DNA of 64,000 nt from Comamonas testosteroni TK102 (GTDB lineage Bacteria > Pseudomonadota > Gammaproteobacteria > Burkholderiales > Burkholderiaceae_C). Position numbers and translations under genes: made by a program. The notes under the pieces were generated by a model. That model had not been told where the DNA came from, ran no database searches, and was given only the letters and a program-made list of their open reading frames with translations. The stretch is from contig NZ_CP006704.1 in the NCBI RefSeq assembly GCF_000739375.1, positions 3,534,001-3,598,000 of the forward strand, read 5' to 3'. Every line of letters begins with the position of its first letter. Position 1 is the stretch's first letter. Positions 52,968-60,329 of the stretch are shown here, piece after piece.

Positions 52968-53303
52968 ATGGACCATATCCACTCCACGCCCACCCACCAA
53001 GCTCTGGATGTCGCTCCTTACGGAGCCAGGCTTTCAGCCGCTCACTCGAGCGTGCTCTTCAAGGCGGAAGATCTGGAAGTCATTCGCGTCGTGCTGCGCT
53101 CGGGCCAGTCGCTGCCGCCGCATCGCGTACCTGGCAGCGTCAGCCTGCAATGCCTGGAAGGTCGGCTCGAGGTTCTCATCGGTCAGACCGTACATGAACT
53201 GGGCCCCAAGCAGCTCATGCATCTGCCAGCCAATATGCCCCACGCCGTGCGTGCCATGGAAGACTCGTCTGCGATTGCCACCATCGTGCTCTGTGAGGCC
53301 TGA
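52968..53303 (+). CDS. Small single-domain cupin, paralogue of the one at 43413
   Basis: A 111-residue protein starting at ATG 52968, chosen to match the length of its paralogue. VAPYGARLSAAHSSVLFKAE, DLEVIRVVLRSGQSLPPHRV, SLQCLEGRLEVLIGQ and ELGPKQLMHLPANMPHAVRA align with the cupin at 43413-43745 (LPYGTSLGSQVSTALFKSDT and on). It has the His in PPHRVPG and in MPHAV. Stand-alone gene, convergent with a lipoprotein gene eight bases away. Function unknown. Confidence 0.8.
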   Translation: MDHIHSTPTHQALDVAPYGARLSAAHSSVLFKAEDLEVIRVVLRSGQSLPPHRVPGSVSLQCLEGRLEVLIGQTVHELGPKQLMHLPANMPHAVRAMEDSSAIATIVLCEA

Positions 53304-53310
53304 AGCATTT

Positions 53311-54102
53311 CTATCGAACAGGCAAAAACTGCATGAAAGGGCCGGCAAGCAGGCCCTGGGCATAGCCGATGACGGAGCGCCGGTAGCGCTCGGTGGTGTA
53401 GTCCGCCACCAGATCCAGCCGGCCGATGATCTTGCCCATCTCGCGCTCGAAGCTCAGATTGCGGCCTTCCTCTGCTATCTGGTTCGATAGCAGCAAGGGC
53501 TTTCCACCGGGCGCCTTGCGCGAGTTGAGAATCCAGTTGGCAATCTCCAGATTGCGCGCCGCATTGAAGACATGCTGCGGGTCCAGCCCGTCGATCAGCG
53601 TGAAGCTGGTTCGCCCGCCATGCGCGGTGATCAGCATATCTGCCGCAGCATGTACGAAGGCCGCGACCCGGTCCCCGGCGAACTCGGGCTGCAAGGCCAG
53701 GGACAGCGCCGCCACGTCGCGCTTGTCCTGCAGCTCATGCCAGGGCTGGCGCTCCATGACGGCAATGCGCACATAGGTCATGGCCGCTTCCCGGCTGGAG
53801 GCGGTCTTTTTCCATTCGGCGGGATTGCGGCGGTAGAGCTTGTCCATGATGAGAAACAGGCTCTCCAGGTTCTCCTTCATGGCCAGCGTCGCCATGCGGT
53901 TGCTGTCGGACTGCAGCAGCTCGCGCGAGTGAAAGTTCTCGCCCTTTACTTCGCCATGATTCGTGGGGGCGCTGGAACAGGCGGCCAGACTGCACAGCAC
54001 CAGCCCTGGCAGCAGCCACAGCCCCATGCGCAAGCCGCCGCGCAGAGGATCGCGCGTGCAGTGGCCTGCGGCGGCAAGGGGCAAAGCTCGTGCTGCTGTC
54101 AT
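53311..54102 (-). CDS. Lipoprotein of unknown function
   Basis: A 263-residue frame with a lipobox LCSLAAC (lipidated Cys followed by SSAPTNHGE). An ATG at 54027 gives an 18-residue lipoprotein signal (MGLWLLPGLVLCSLAA) and is perhaps the true start; the longer start at 54102 leaves a 25-residue n-region. The mature part is helical and charged, with LESLFLIMDKLYRRNPAEW, YVRIAVMERQPWHELQDKRD, FVHAAADMLITAHGGRTSF and HVFNAARNLEIANWILN. I do not recognise a named family; it looks like an outer-membrane lipoprotein conserved in the group. Confidence 0.75.
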   Translation of the reverse strand: MTAARALPLAAAGHCTRDPLRGGLRMGLWLLPGLVLCSLAACSSAPTNHGEVKGENFHSRELLQSDSNRMATLAMKENLESLFLIMDKLYRRNPAEWKKTASSREAAMTYVRIAVMERQPWHELQDKRDVAALSLALQPEFAGDRVAAFVHAAADMLITAHGGRTSFTLIDGLDPQHVFNAARNLEIANWILNSRKAPGGKPLLLSNQIAEEGRNLSFEREMGKIIGRLDLVADYTTERYRRSVIGYAQGLLAGPFMQFLPVR

Positions 54103-54203
54103 GCTACAAACATAACAGCAGATGCTGCCGGGTCAGTCACGCCAAAGGCGCGCGATTGTTATCAATCGTGAACAAAGCCCGGGCCCGCTCACCGGCCAGG
54201 ACG

Positions 54204-55706
54204 CTATTTGCGCAGCTGCCTGAGGATCTGCTCCAGCACCCGCCACGGCTCGGCCTGGTCGGCCATCGCCACGGGCACGCGCAGCTTGCTGCTCGTTGCC
54301 TGCTGCGGCGAAAACAGCAGGCCCGGCGCCAGCAGCAGATTGCTCAGCGCCGCCTGACGCGCCAGTACCTCGGTATCCACGCCGCAGTCCACCCAGGCAA
54401 AGGTGCCGGCCACGGGTTCGTACTCCGCATGGCAGCCCAGCGCTTCGAGCTTGCGCAGACAGCGCCCGCGCGCCCTGTCCACCCGCTCGCGCAACCGGTC
54501 CACATGCTTGCGAAAGGAACCGTCGGCCAGAATATGGTGGACGATCTGCTCCGCCGGCAGCGAAGAGGTCAGCCCCGCCAGCAGCTTCATGTCGGTGAGA
54601 CGGTGGACATATTCGGGCTTGGTCGCGATATAGCCCACGCGCAGGCCGCCCGACAAGCTCTTGGAATAGCCGCCCACCAGAATCACACGCTGCAATCTGT
54701 CCATGGCCGCCAGCCGCAGCGGCATGGCGCCCAGGAATTCGGCATAGGTATCGTCCTCGACGAGCAGGAAATCATGGCGCTCGGCAATGCGCAGCACCTC
54801 GTGGGCGACACCGGCAGACAGGCTCAGCCCCGTGGGGTTGTGCACCGCCGTGTTGAGGATGAAGAGCTTTGGCTTGTGGCTCTGGGCCAGCGATGCCAGG
54901 GCCGCCACATCGGGGCCGCCGGGCAGGCGCGGCACACCGACCACATTCACGCCCATGTATTTGAGCCGCCCGAAGATCAGGAACCAGGCTGGGTCTTCGA
55001 CCAGCACGGTATCGCCGGGCTTGAGAAAACAGCGCACGACCAGATCCAGGCCATGGGTCACCCCGCCCACCGTCATGAGATTGGCCTCGGGATGGGCCGG
55101 CACCTCATGGGCCTGCAGATTCGAGGCGATCTGCTGGCGCAGCGGCAAAAAGCCCTGGGGATGACCATAGCTGAGAAAGCTCTGCTCGGCGCGCGCATTG
55201 TTGCGGGTGATGGCGCGCATGGCACCGGTGATCAGGCCCTGGTCCATCCAGCTCGAAGGCAGGCAGCCCGCACCTCCGGTGCCCGCACTGTCGTCGCGAA
55301 AAATGCCGCGCAGCAGATAGGCGGTGTCAAAGTCCGCTGGCTGCGCCGAGGCTGCAGCGGCGGCCGCAGGCTCCATCACGCGGCGCTGGGCCGCCACATA
55401 AAAGCCGCTGCCGCGCCGCGACTGCAGCAGACCCTGGGCCGCCAGCTTGTCATAGGCCTGGACCACGGTGTCGCGGCTGACACCGGCGTTTTCCGCCAGC
55501 GCCCGCACCGAAGGCAGGCGCACGCCCACACGCAGGCCATGGTTGCGGATCAGGCCGCCGAAATGCTCGACCAGCTGATCCACCAGTCCCACCGCACTGG
55601 AGCGCATGGGCTGCCATCCCATGGATCCCGTCCCGGCCAAGGGCAATGTTGCCGGGGCCGCTGCCCCGCCGTCGATCTGTGCATCCAGCATCGGGCGCTT
55701 TCTCAA
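54204..55706 (-). CDS. MocR-type regulator (GntR helix-turn-helix fused to aminotransferase domain)
   Basis: A 500-residue PdxR/MocR-like regulator. A GntR winged helix lies at about 40-110 (GLRVGVRLPSVRALAENAGV, SRDTVVQAYDKLAAQGLLQS) and a fold-type I aminotransferase domain from about 150 (NLMTVGGVTHGLDLVVRCFL, LVEDPAWFLIFGRLKYMGVN, VEDDTYAEFLG, GGYSKSLSGGLRVGYIATKP with the PLP Lys). It is divergent from a LysE exporter, and the 119-base gap holds direct repeats of the kind these proteins bind. It probably controls the exporter in response to an amino acid or PLP adduct. Confidence 0.93.
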   Translation of the reverse strand: MRKRPMLDAQIDGGAAAPATLPLAGTGSMGWQPMRSSAVGLVDQLVEHFGGLIRNHGLRVGVRLPSVRALAENAGVSRDTVVQAYDKLAAQGLLQSRRGSGFYVAAQRRVMEPAAAAAASAQPADFDTAYLLRGIFRDDSAGTGGAGCLPSSWMDQGLITGAMRAITRNNARAEQSFLSYGHPQGFLPLRQQIASNLQAHEVPAHPEANLMTVGGVTHGLDLVVRCFLKPGDTVLVEDPAWFLIFGRLKYMGVNVVGVPRLPGGPDVAALASLAQSHKPKLFILNTAVHNPTGLSLSAGVAHEVLRIAERHDFLLVEDDTYAEFLGAMPLRLAAMDRLQRVILVGGYSKSLSGGLRVGYIATKPEYVHRLTDMKLLAGLTSSLPAEQIVHHILADGSFRKHVDRLRERVDRARGRCLRKLEALGCHAEYEPVAGTFAWVDCGVDTEVLARQAALSNLLLAPGLLFSPQQATSSKLRVPVAMADQAEPWRVLEQILRQLRK

Positions 55707-55725
55707 AGTGTCAGGTCAATTAGAG

Positions 55726-55775
55726 CAGGCCAGCTCATCAACTGGCCTGCAAAAGTGTACTGATGGTGTACTGAT
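55726..55775. promoter_or_regulatory. Operator-like repeats between the MocR and LysE genes
   Basis: CAGGCCAG (55726-55733) and CTGGCCTG (55742-55749) form an inverted repeat, followed by two direct copies of GTGTACTGAT (55755-55764 and 55766-55775) spaced by 11 bases. Direct repeats at one helical turn are typical of MocR binding sites. Confidence 0.6.
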
Positions 55776-55825
55776 ATCCAAGCTTAGCATAGAGGCACAA
55801 CGCTTATGTCGCCCCAAGGTTCACC

Positions 55826-56443
55826 ATGTCATTCCTGCCTGAATCCTCAGCCTTCATCCTGCCACTGGCCATGTTTGCCTTTGTCAGTTCCGTGACGCCC
55901 GGCCCCAACAATGTGATGCTGACAGCCTCGGGGGCCACTTTCGGCTACCGCCGCAGCGTGCCGCATATGCTGGGCATCTGTCTGGGCGTGGTCATCATGG
56001 TGCTGCTGATCGGCGCGGGTCTGGGCAAGCTGTTCGAGGCCGAGCCGCGCATCTACACCCTGCTCAAATATGTGGGCGCCGCCTATCTGATCTGGCTGGC
56101 CTGGAAAATCGCCCGTGCCGGCGGCGTGGATCAGGGACAGTCGGGCAACCGTCCGTTCGGCTTCTGGCAGGCCGCTGCCTTCCAGTGGGTCAACCCCAAG
56201 GCCTGGATCATGGCCGTGGGTGTGGTAGCAACCTACACGCCGCGTGAAGGCTTTTTTGTCAATCTGATGCTGTCGGCCCTGGTGCTGGGCCTGGTCAACT
56301 ACCCCAGCATCAGCGTCTGGACCCTGTTCGGCAGCACCGTGGGGCGCGCACTGCGCACGCCACAGGCGCTGCGCATGTTCAACGGCGTGATGGCCGGCCT
56401 GCTGCTGCTGTCGCTGGTGCCCATCTTTGCCGAGCATGTCTAA
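55826..56443 (+). CDS. LysE/RhtB-family amino-acid exporter
   Basis: A 205-residue membrane protein with about six hydrophobic segments and the LysE signature FVSSVTPGPNNVMLTASGAT at residues 14-33, then YLIWLAWKIARAG and AAFQWVNPKAWIMAVGVVAT (the NPK motif). It exports amino acids or related metabolites across the cytoplasmic membrane. It is divergent from the MocR-type regulator, which probably controls it. AAGGT precedes the start. Substrate unknown. Confidence 0.93.
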   Translation: MSFLPESSAFILPLAMFAFVSSVTPGPNNVMLTASGATFGYRRSVPHMLGICLGVVIMVLLIGAGLGKLFEAEPRIYTLLKYVGAAYLIWLAWKIARAGGVDQGQSGNRPFGFWQAAAFQWVNPKAWIMAVGVVATYTPREGFFVNLMLSALVLGLVNYPSISVWTLFGSTVGRALRTPQALRMFNGVMAGLLLLSLVPIFAEHV

Positions 56444-56765
56444 GAACCTGTCTGCGAGCTCTACGCAGCCGCGTTGGAGCGCCATCGGGATGAGTTCGAA
56501 GCGATGGCTCGCCGCTTGCACCGGGGTGCAAGCAAGAGACAGGGCGCAGCAGATCGCCCGATTTCGCGCCAACCTTGCGGGACAGGTGCCTTGCGCACGC
56601 CCGGTCAGGGGCGGTCTGCGGCGTTGCCTCGCCGGCCGCGCGAATCCTCGCATTAGCGCGGCTGTTGCTGCGGTATCGCGCGCGGGGGGGCCGCCCCCTG
56701 GCATCCCATCCCGCAAAGCCTGTGTCGCGGTGCGAGAAGATCGTCAGCACGTTCTAGACTCACCC
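56444..56765. other. Intergenic; probable repeated element
   Basis: 322 bases with no ribosome site or family resemblance, although frames are open on both strands. GCTCTACGCAGCCGCGTTGG and CGCACCGCGACAC-type segments have the look of a long intergenic repeat I recall from Comamonas and Delftia genomes, but there is no second copy in this window. Low confidence. Confidence 0.35.
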
Positions 56766-57293
56766 ATGTCCTATGCCATACGCCAGCTGAACAAGTCCGA
56801 TCTTTGCAGTTATCGAGCCCTGCGCCTGCAGGCCCTGACCGAATGCCCCGCCGCCTTCGGCGCCACGCCCGCGACCGAGCAGGCACTCGGCGAGGCACAG
56901 CTGCTGAGCCGCTTCAGCGGCGCCCTGGGCCAGGCCATGTGGGGAGGCTTTGATGCAGACGGCAGACTCTGCGCCAGCCTGGGCCTGTATCGCGACCAGG
57001 GAGAGAAGACCGCGCACAAAGGCCATCTCTTTGCCATGTATGTGGCTGCACCGGCGCGCGGCCAGGGCCTGGCCCGCGCCCTGCTGGAGACGGCGGTGGC
57101 CCACGGCAGAGTGCTGAAGTTGCGCCAGCTGATGCTGGGCTGCAATGCCGGCAACGACAAGGCGCTGCGCCTGTATGAACAAGCAGGCTTTCGCGCCTAC
57201 GGGCTGGAGCCGGCGGCCCTCTATGTGGGCGGCGAGTACTTTGACGAAGTGCTGATGGTGCAGGAGCTGGGCCGGCCTCTGGCCAGCCCCTGA
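56766..57293 (+). CDS. GNAT-family N-acetyltransferase
   Basis: A 175-residue GNAT protein: AIRQLNKSDLCSYRALRLQA at the start, the acetyl-CoA loop FAMYVAAPARGQGLARALLE (motif A, R-G-x-G-x-A) at about 93-112 and LGCNAGNDKALRLYEQAGFR (motif B). The start at 56766 gives the family N-terminus; upstream codons in phase run through the probable repeat and were not used. Stand-alone gene; substrate unknown. Confidence 0.9.
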   Translation: MSYAIRQLNKSDLCSYRALRLQALTECPAAFGATPATEQALGEAQLLSRFSGALGQAMWGGFDADGRLCASLGLYRDQGEKTAHKGHLFAMYVAAPARGQGLARALLETAVAHGRVLKLRQLMLGCNAGNDKALRLYEQAGFRAYGLEPAALYVGGEYFDEVLMVQELGRPLASP

Positions 57294-57332
57294 CGGCTGG
57301 TCAAGCCGCTCGCAGTGAATAGGCGGCCCGAC

Positions 57333-58388
57333 TCAGCGCGCCTGCATCGCAATGATCTGCTGCGCCAGACCGGTGATGGCCTCGTCCGAGAGCTGGTCTG
57401 TCTCCAGAATCTGGCGCCGGGGCCATTGCTCGAAGTGATTCGACTGGGAGCGCTCGTAGTGCGGGTCGTAGTGGCGCAGCATCAGCTCTTCGAACAGCGC
57501 AGGCAGCTCCCCTTCCCGAGCCCATTGCTGCCAGCGGCTCACGGTCTCCTTGCCCTGCAACTCCTTGAGCCAGCCCAGCTTGGTGGCCAGCACTTCAGGG
57601 TCGTCGCCCAGATAGGCATAGTCGCGCAACAGATAGGACAGACGTGCGGCAGCCGTGGCGCGTACCTCGATGACCGGAGCCTTGTGCAGATGCTGGACCA
57701 GCACCAGCGGCAAGCCGACACGGCCGATCTTGGCGCTCTCGCCCTCCACATAGACGGGGCGGGAGAGATCGAAGCTCTCCAACTGCTCGGCAATCAGGGT
57801 CTCGAAACGCTTCTGGCTGGGCTGCTCGATACCGGGCAGACCGCCCAGCAAGGAACCCTTGTGGCTGGCATAGCCCTCCAGATCCAGCACCTGCTCGCCG
57901 CTCTGGGCCAGCGCATGCAGCACGCGCGTCTTGGCCGAGCCGGTGGCGCCGCACAGCACCCGCATCTGCAGCTGCGGCACCAGGCTTTCGAGCTGCGCGA
58001 TCACATGGCCGCGAAACGCCTTGTAGCCGCCGGCCAGTTGCTGGGCATCCCAGCCGACCAGACGCAGCCAGGTCACCATGGAGCCGCTGCGCAGGCCGCC
58101 GCGCCAGCAATAGACCAGGGGCTTCCAGTTGGCGGGCTTGTCGGCAAAGGTTTCCCGCAGATGGCGCGCCAGATTGGCCGACACATAGGCAGCGCCCAGA
58201 CGCTTGGCTTCGAAGGGGCTGACCTGCTTGTAGATGGTGCCGATCTCGGCGCGCTCGGCATTGCTCAGCACGGGGCAGTTGATGGAGCCCGGAATATGGT
58301 CGAGCGCAAACTCGGCGGGCGAGCGGGCATCGATCAGGGCATCGAACTGGTGGCGTTCAGGAACGCGAACGGGCTGGCGGTGGGACAC
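57333..58388 (-). CDS. selU: tRNA 2-selenouridine synthase
   Basis: A 351-residue protein with an N-terminal rhodanese domain whose catalytic Cys is 94 in LVYCWRGGLRSGS, and a C-terminal P-loop domain with GATGSAKT at 147-154. This is the SelU/MnmH (YbbB) architecture. It geranylates and selenates 2-thiouridine-34 of tRNA-Lys, tRNA-Glu and tRNA-Gln using selenophosphate. selD and a tRNA-Gln(TTG) are in the same window. Start AUG gives SHRQPVRVPE; length is close to E. coli (364). Confidence 0.95.
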   Translation of the reverse strand: MSHRQPVRVPERHQFDALIDARSPAEFALDHIPGSINCPVLSNAERAEIGTIYKQVSPFEAKRLGAAYVSANLARHLRETFADKPANWKPLVYCWRGGLRSGSMVTWLRLVGWDAQQLAGGYKAFRGHVIAQLESLVPQLQMRVLCGATGSAKTRVLHALAQSGEQVLDLEGYASHKGSLLGGLPGIEQPSQKRFETLIAEQLESFDLSRPVYVEGESAKIGRVGLPLVLVQHLHKAPVIEVRATAAARLSYLLRDYAYLGDDPEVLATKLGWLKELQGKETVSRWQQWAREGELPALFEELMLRHYDPHYERSQSNHFEQWPRRQILETDQLSDEAITGLAQQIIAMQAR

Positions 58389-58717
58389 GGCAGACTATCC
58401 ATGGCTGGGCCTGACGGCCTGCAGGGCCGCCGGGCAAATGGCGTGTGCTCGGGCGTGAAGCGGCAATCGCGATGGGCTGCGATTCGACTTGAGGCTCGGC
58501 AACATGAAAAACCTGCCGCCTCCTCCAACGATGGAGCCCGGCAGGTCACGAAGCATGGGCGTGGATCGAGCCTCGATACGCACCACCGCTGCGGCAAGCT
58601 TGCCCGCAGCGGTCATTCCCTGTGTGCTGCATTTTCGCAGATGTGGCGGCCTGCTTCAGCGCCGGCAGCCAAAACCCGGCACACCCGGGCCCAGACCGAA
58701 TCAAGCTCTGGCACTAC
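58389..58717. other. Intergenic between selU and the protease remnant
   Basis: 329 bases. It contains the terminator for the upstream minus-strand gene (58506-58546) and presumably the selU promoter. No gene seen. Confidence 0.6.
58506..58546 (-). terminator. Terminator downstream of the retropepsin-like gene
   Basis: On the minus strand ACCTGCCG pairs with CGGCAGGT, with an inner CTCCA/TGGAG stem, and is followed by TTTTT. Confidence 0.75.
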
Positions 58718-59259
58718 TCACTTGCGCGGACGCAGCAGCATTTCGTCGCCGCTCATCTGCACATCGAAGAAGCGCAGAAAGTTCTGGCCCAGCAAGGCGT
58801 CTTCGCTGTCGTCGCCGGTATAGCCCGTGCCCACGCGCACATCGCGCACACGCAGGCTGGCAATGCGCACCTCGTCGGCCGTGACGATGCGGCCATCACG
58901 CTCGCCGTTGGCCGTGCGAAAACGCACTTTCTCGCCCCCTCCAGGCCGGCACGCTCGGCCAGCGCATCGGTCACGCTGACCGAGGTGGCCCCGGTATCGA
59001 CCATAAAGGTGACTGGCTGATCGTTGACATAGCCCTTGGCGCGGAAGTGCCCGTCCATGCCGCGCTCGATGCGCACCGTGCCATCGGCCAGGACCTTGGC
59101 CTGGGCCGGCTTGAGGAAATGCTGCATGACCAGATACATCGCTGCCATGACCACCAGCCAGAACAGCAGAAACAGCATGGTGCTGCGCCGTGCCACGGAT
59201 TGCGGGGAAGGCTCGGACTCTGGCGAGGACTGGGGCGGCGGCGTGACATTCAGGCGCAT
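58718..59259 (-). pseudogene. Retropepsin-like aspartic protease, frameshifted
   Basis: Starts at the ATG at 59259 (MRLNVTPPPQSS), with one membrane segment at about 28-46 (LFLLFWLVVMAAMYLVMQHF), then a single-domain clan AA aspartic protease: FMVDTGATSVSVTDALAERA, with the catalytic Asp in VDTGATS. After AGLEGA the sequence moves to another frame: EKVRFRTANGERDGRIVTAD, DALLGQNFLRFFDVQ, to the stop at 58718. A run of five G (minus strand; C at 58935-58939) instead of six accounts for it. Family members are about 180-190 residues, membrane-anchored and of unknown substrate. A homopolymer error is likely. Confidence 0.82.
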
Positions 59260-59404
59260 GGACAGGCAAAGAAGCTGAGGACAATGCAGCCATTTTGCCA
59301 AGACCGGCGCCAAGGTCATCCCCCGCATCACGGCACTGCGGCCCCGGCAGCGCTTACATTGAAGCTTGTCTGCAAAATCCACCGGCCTTGCCGGTCGTCC
59401 AACC

Positions 59405-60175
59405 ATGAACACATCCCAGCTGCCCGCTCTGGTGCTGCACTATATTTTCGATCCCCTGTGCGGCTGGTGCTATGCCGCCGCCCCGCTGGTCAAGGCCGCG
59501 CGCGAAGTGCCCGGCATCGCCGTGCAGTGGCATGCCGGCGGCATGCTGACCGGCGCCCACACGCGCACCATCACCGCAGACTGGCGTGACAAAGTCATGC
59601 CCAGCGACCAGCGCATTGCCGAGATGACGGGCCAGCCTTTTGGCGATGCCTATCTCAACGGCCTACTCAATGACATCGGCGCGCCGCTGGATTCCGAACC
59701 CCCGACCACGGCCCTGCTGGCCGCCGAAGCGCTGGCCGGCAAGGGCCTGGAAATGCTGGCTGCCGAGCAGAAAGCCCATTACGTGGAGGGCCGCCGCATC
59801 AGCGAGCCCGCCGTGCTGCGCGAGCTGGCGGCCGGCATCGGTCTGGACAGCGCGGCCTATGACGCAGCCTGCGCCGAGCAAAGCGGCGCGGCCACGCAAA
59901 AGCATATCGCCGAAAGCCGCGAATGGCTGGGCATGGTGCAGGGCCAGGGCTTCCCCACCCTGGCGCTGGAGTTCGACCACCCCGAGCAGGCTGGCCAACG
60001 CGCCGTGCAGCGCATCGAGATCGGCGAATGGCTGGGCGATGTCGACGGCTGGAAGCAGCAGCTGGCCGCCTGGGCCGAGCAGATTGCCGAACTCAATCAG
60101 CAGCAGGCCGGCGACACCGACACCAGTGGCGACCCCAGTTGCGGCCCCGACGGCTGCGAGCTGCCAGCGCGCTGA
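59405..60175 (+). CDS. DsbA-family thiol-disulfide protein, FrnE-like
   Basis: A 256-residue thioredoxin-fold protein with CGWC at residues 19-22 (FDPLCGWCYAA), the FrnE-like DPLCGWCY form. There is no signal peptide, so it is cytoplasmic. GQGFPTLALE holds the cis-Pro near 182. An unusual C-terminal tail (GDPSCGPDGCELPAR) carries two further Cys, which could be a second redox or metal site. Divergent from the protease remnant. The ATG at 59405 was used. Confidence 0.9.
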   Translation: MNTSQLPALVLHYIFDPLCGWCYAAAPLVKAAREVPGIAVQWHAGGMLTGAHTRTITADWRDKVMPSDQRIAEMTGQPFGDAYLNGLLNDIGAPLDSEPPTTALLAAEALAGKGLEMLAAEQKAHYVEGRRISEPAVLRELAAGIGLDSAAYDAACAEQSGAATQKHIAESREWLGMVQGQGFPTLALEFDHPEQAGQRAVQRIEIGEWLGDVDGWKQQLAAWAEQIAELNQQQAGDTDTSGDPSCGPDGCELPAR

Positions 60176-60329
60176 GCGGCATGGCTTGCGCGGTAGATAC
60201 TCTTTTATTTATAGCTTACAGCGCTTGTTATTTAAAGATTTCAGGCATTATTCAATCTGAATTCCTTATCTATAAAGCGCAAGCAGCTATCTTTTTTAAT
60301 CCATCTACCGACGGCTCCGCACCCTGCCG
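60176..60329. repeat. AT-rich intergenic with two copies of the short interspersed repeat
   Basis: AAGCGCAAGCAGCTATCTTT (60275-60294) and, on the minus strand, CAAGCGCTGTAAGCTATAAA (60208-60227) are copies of the repeat seen at 43849, 47670, 48404 and 49830. No gene. Confidence 0.6.
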
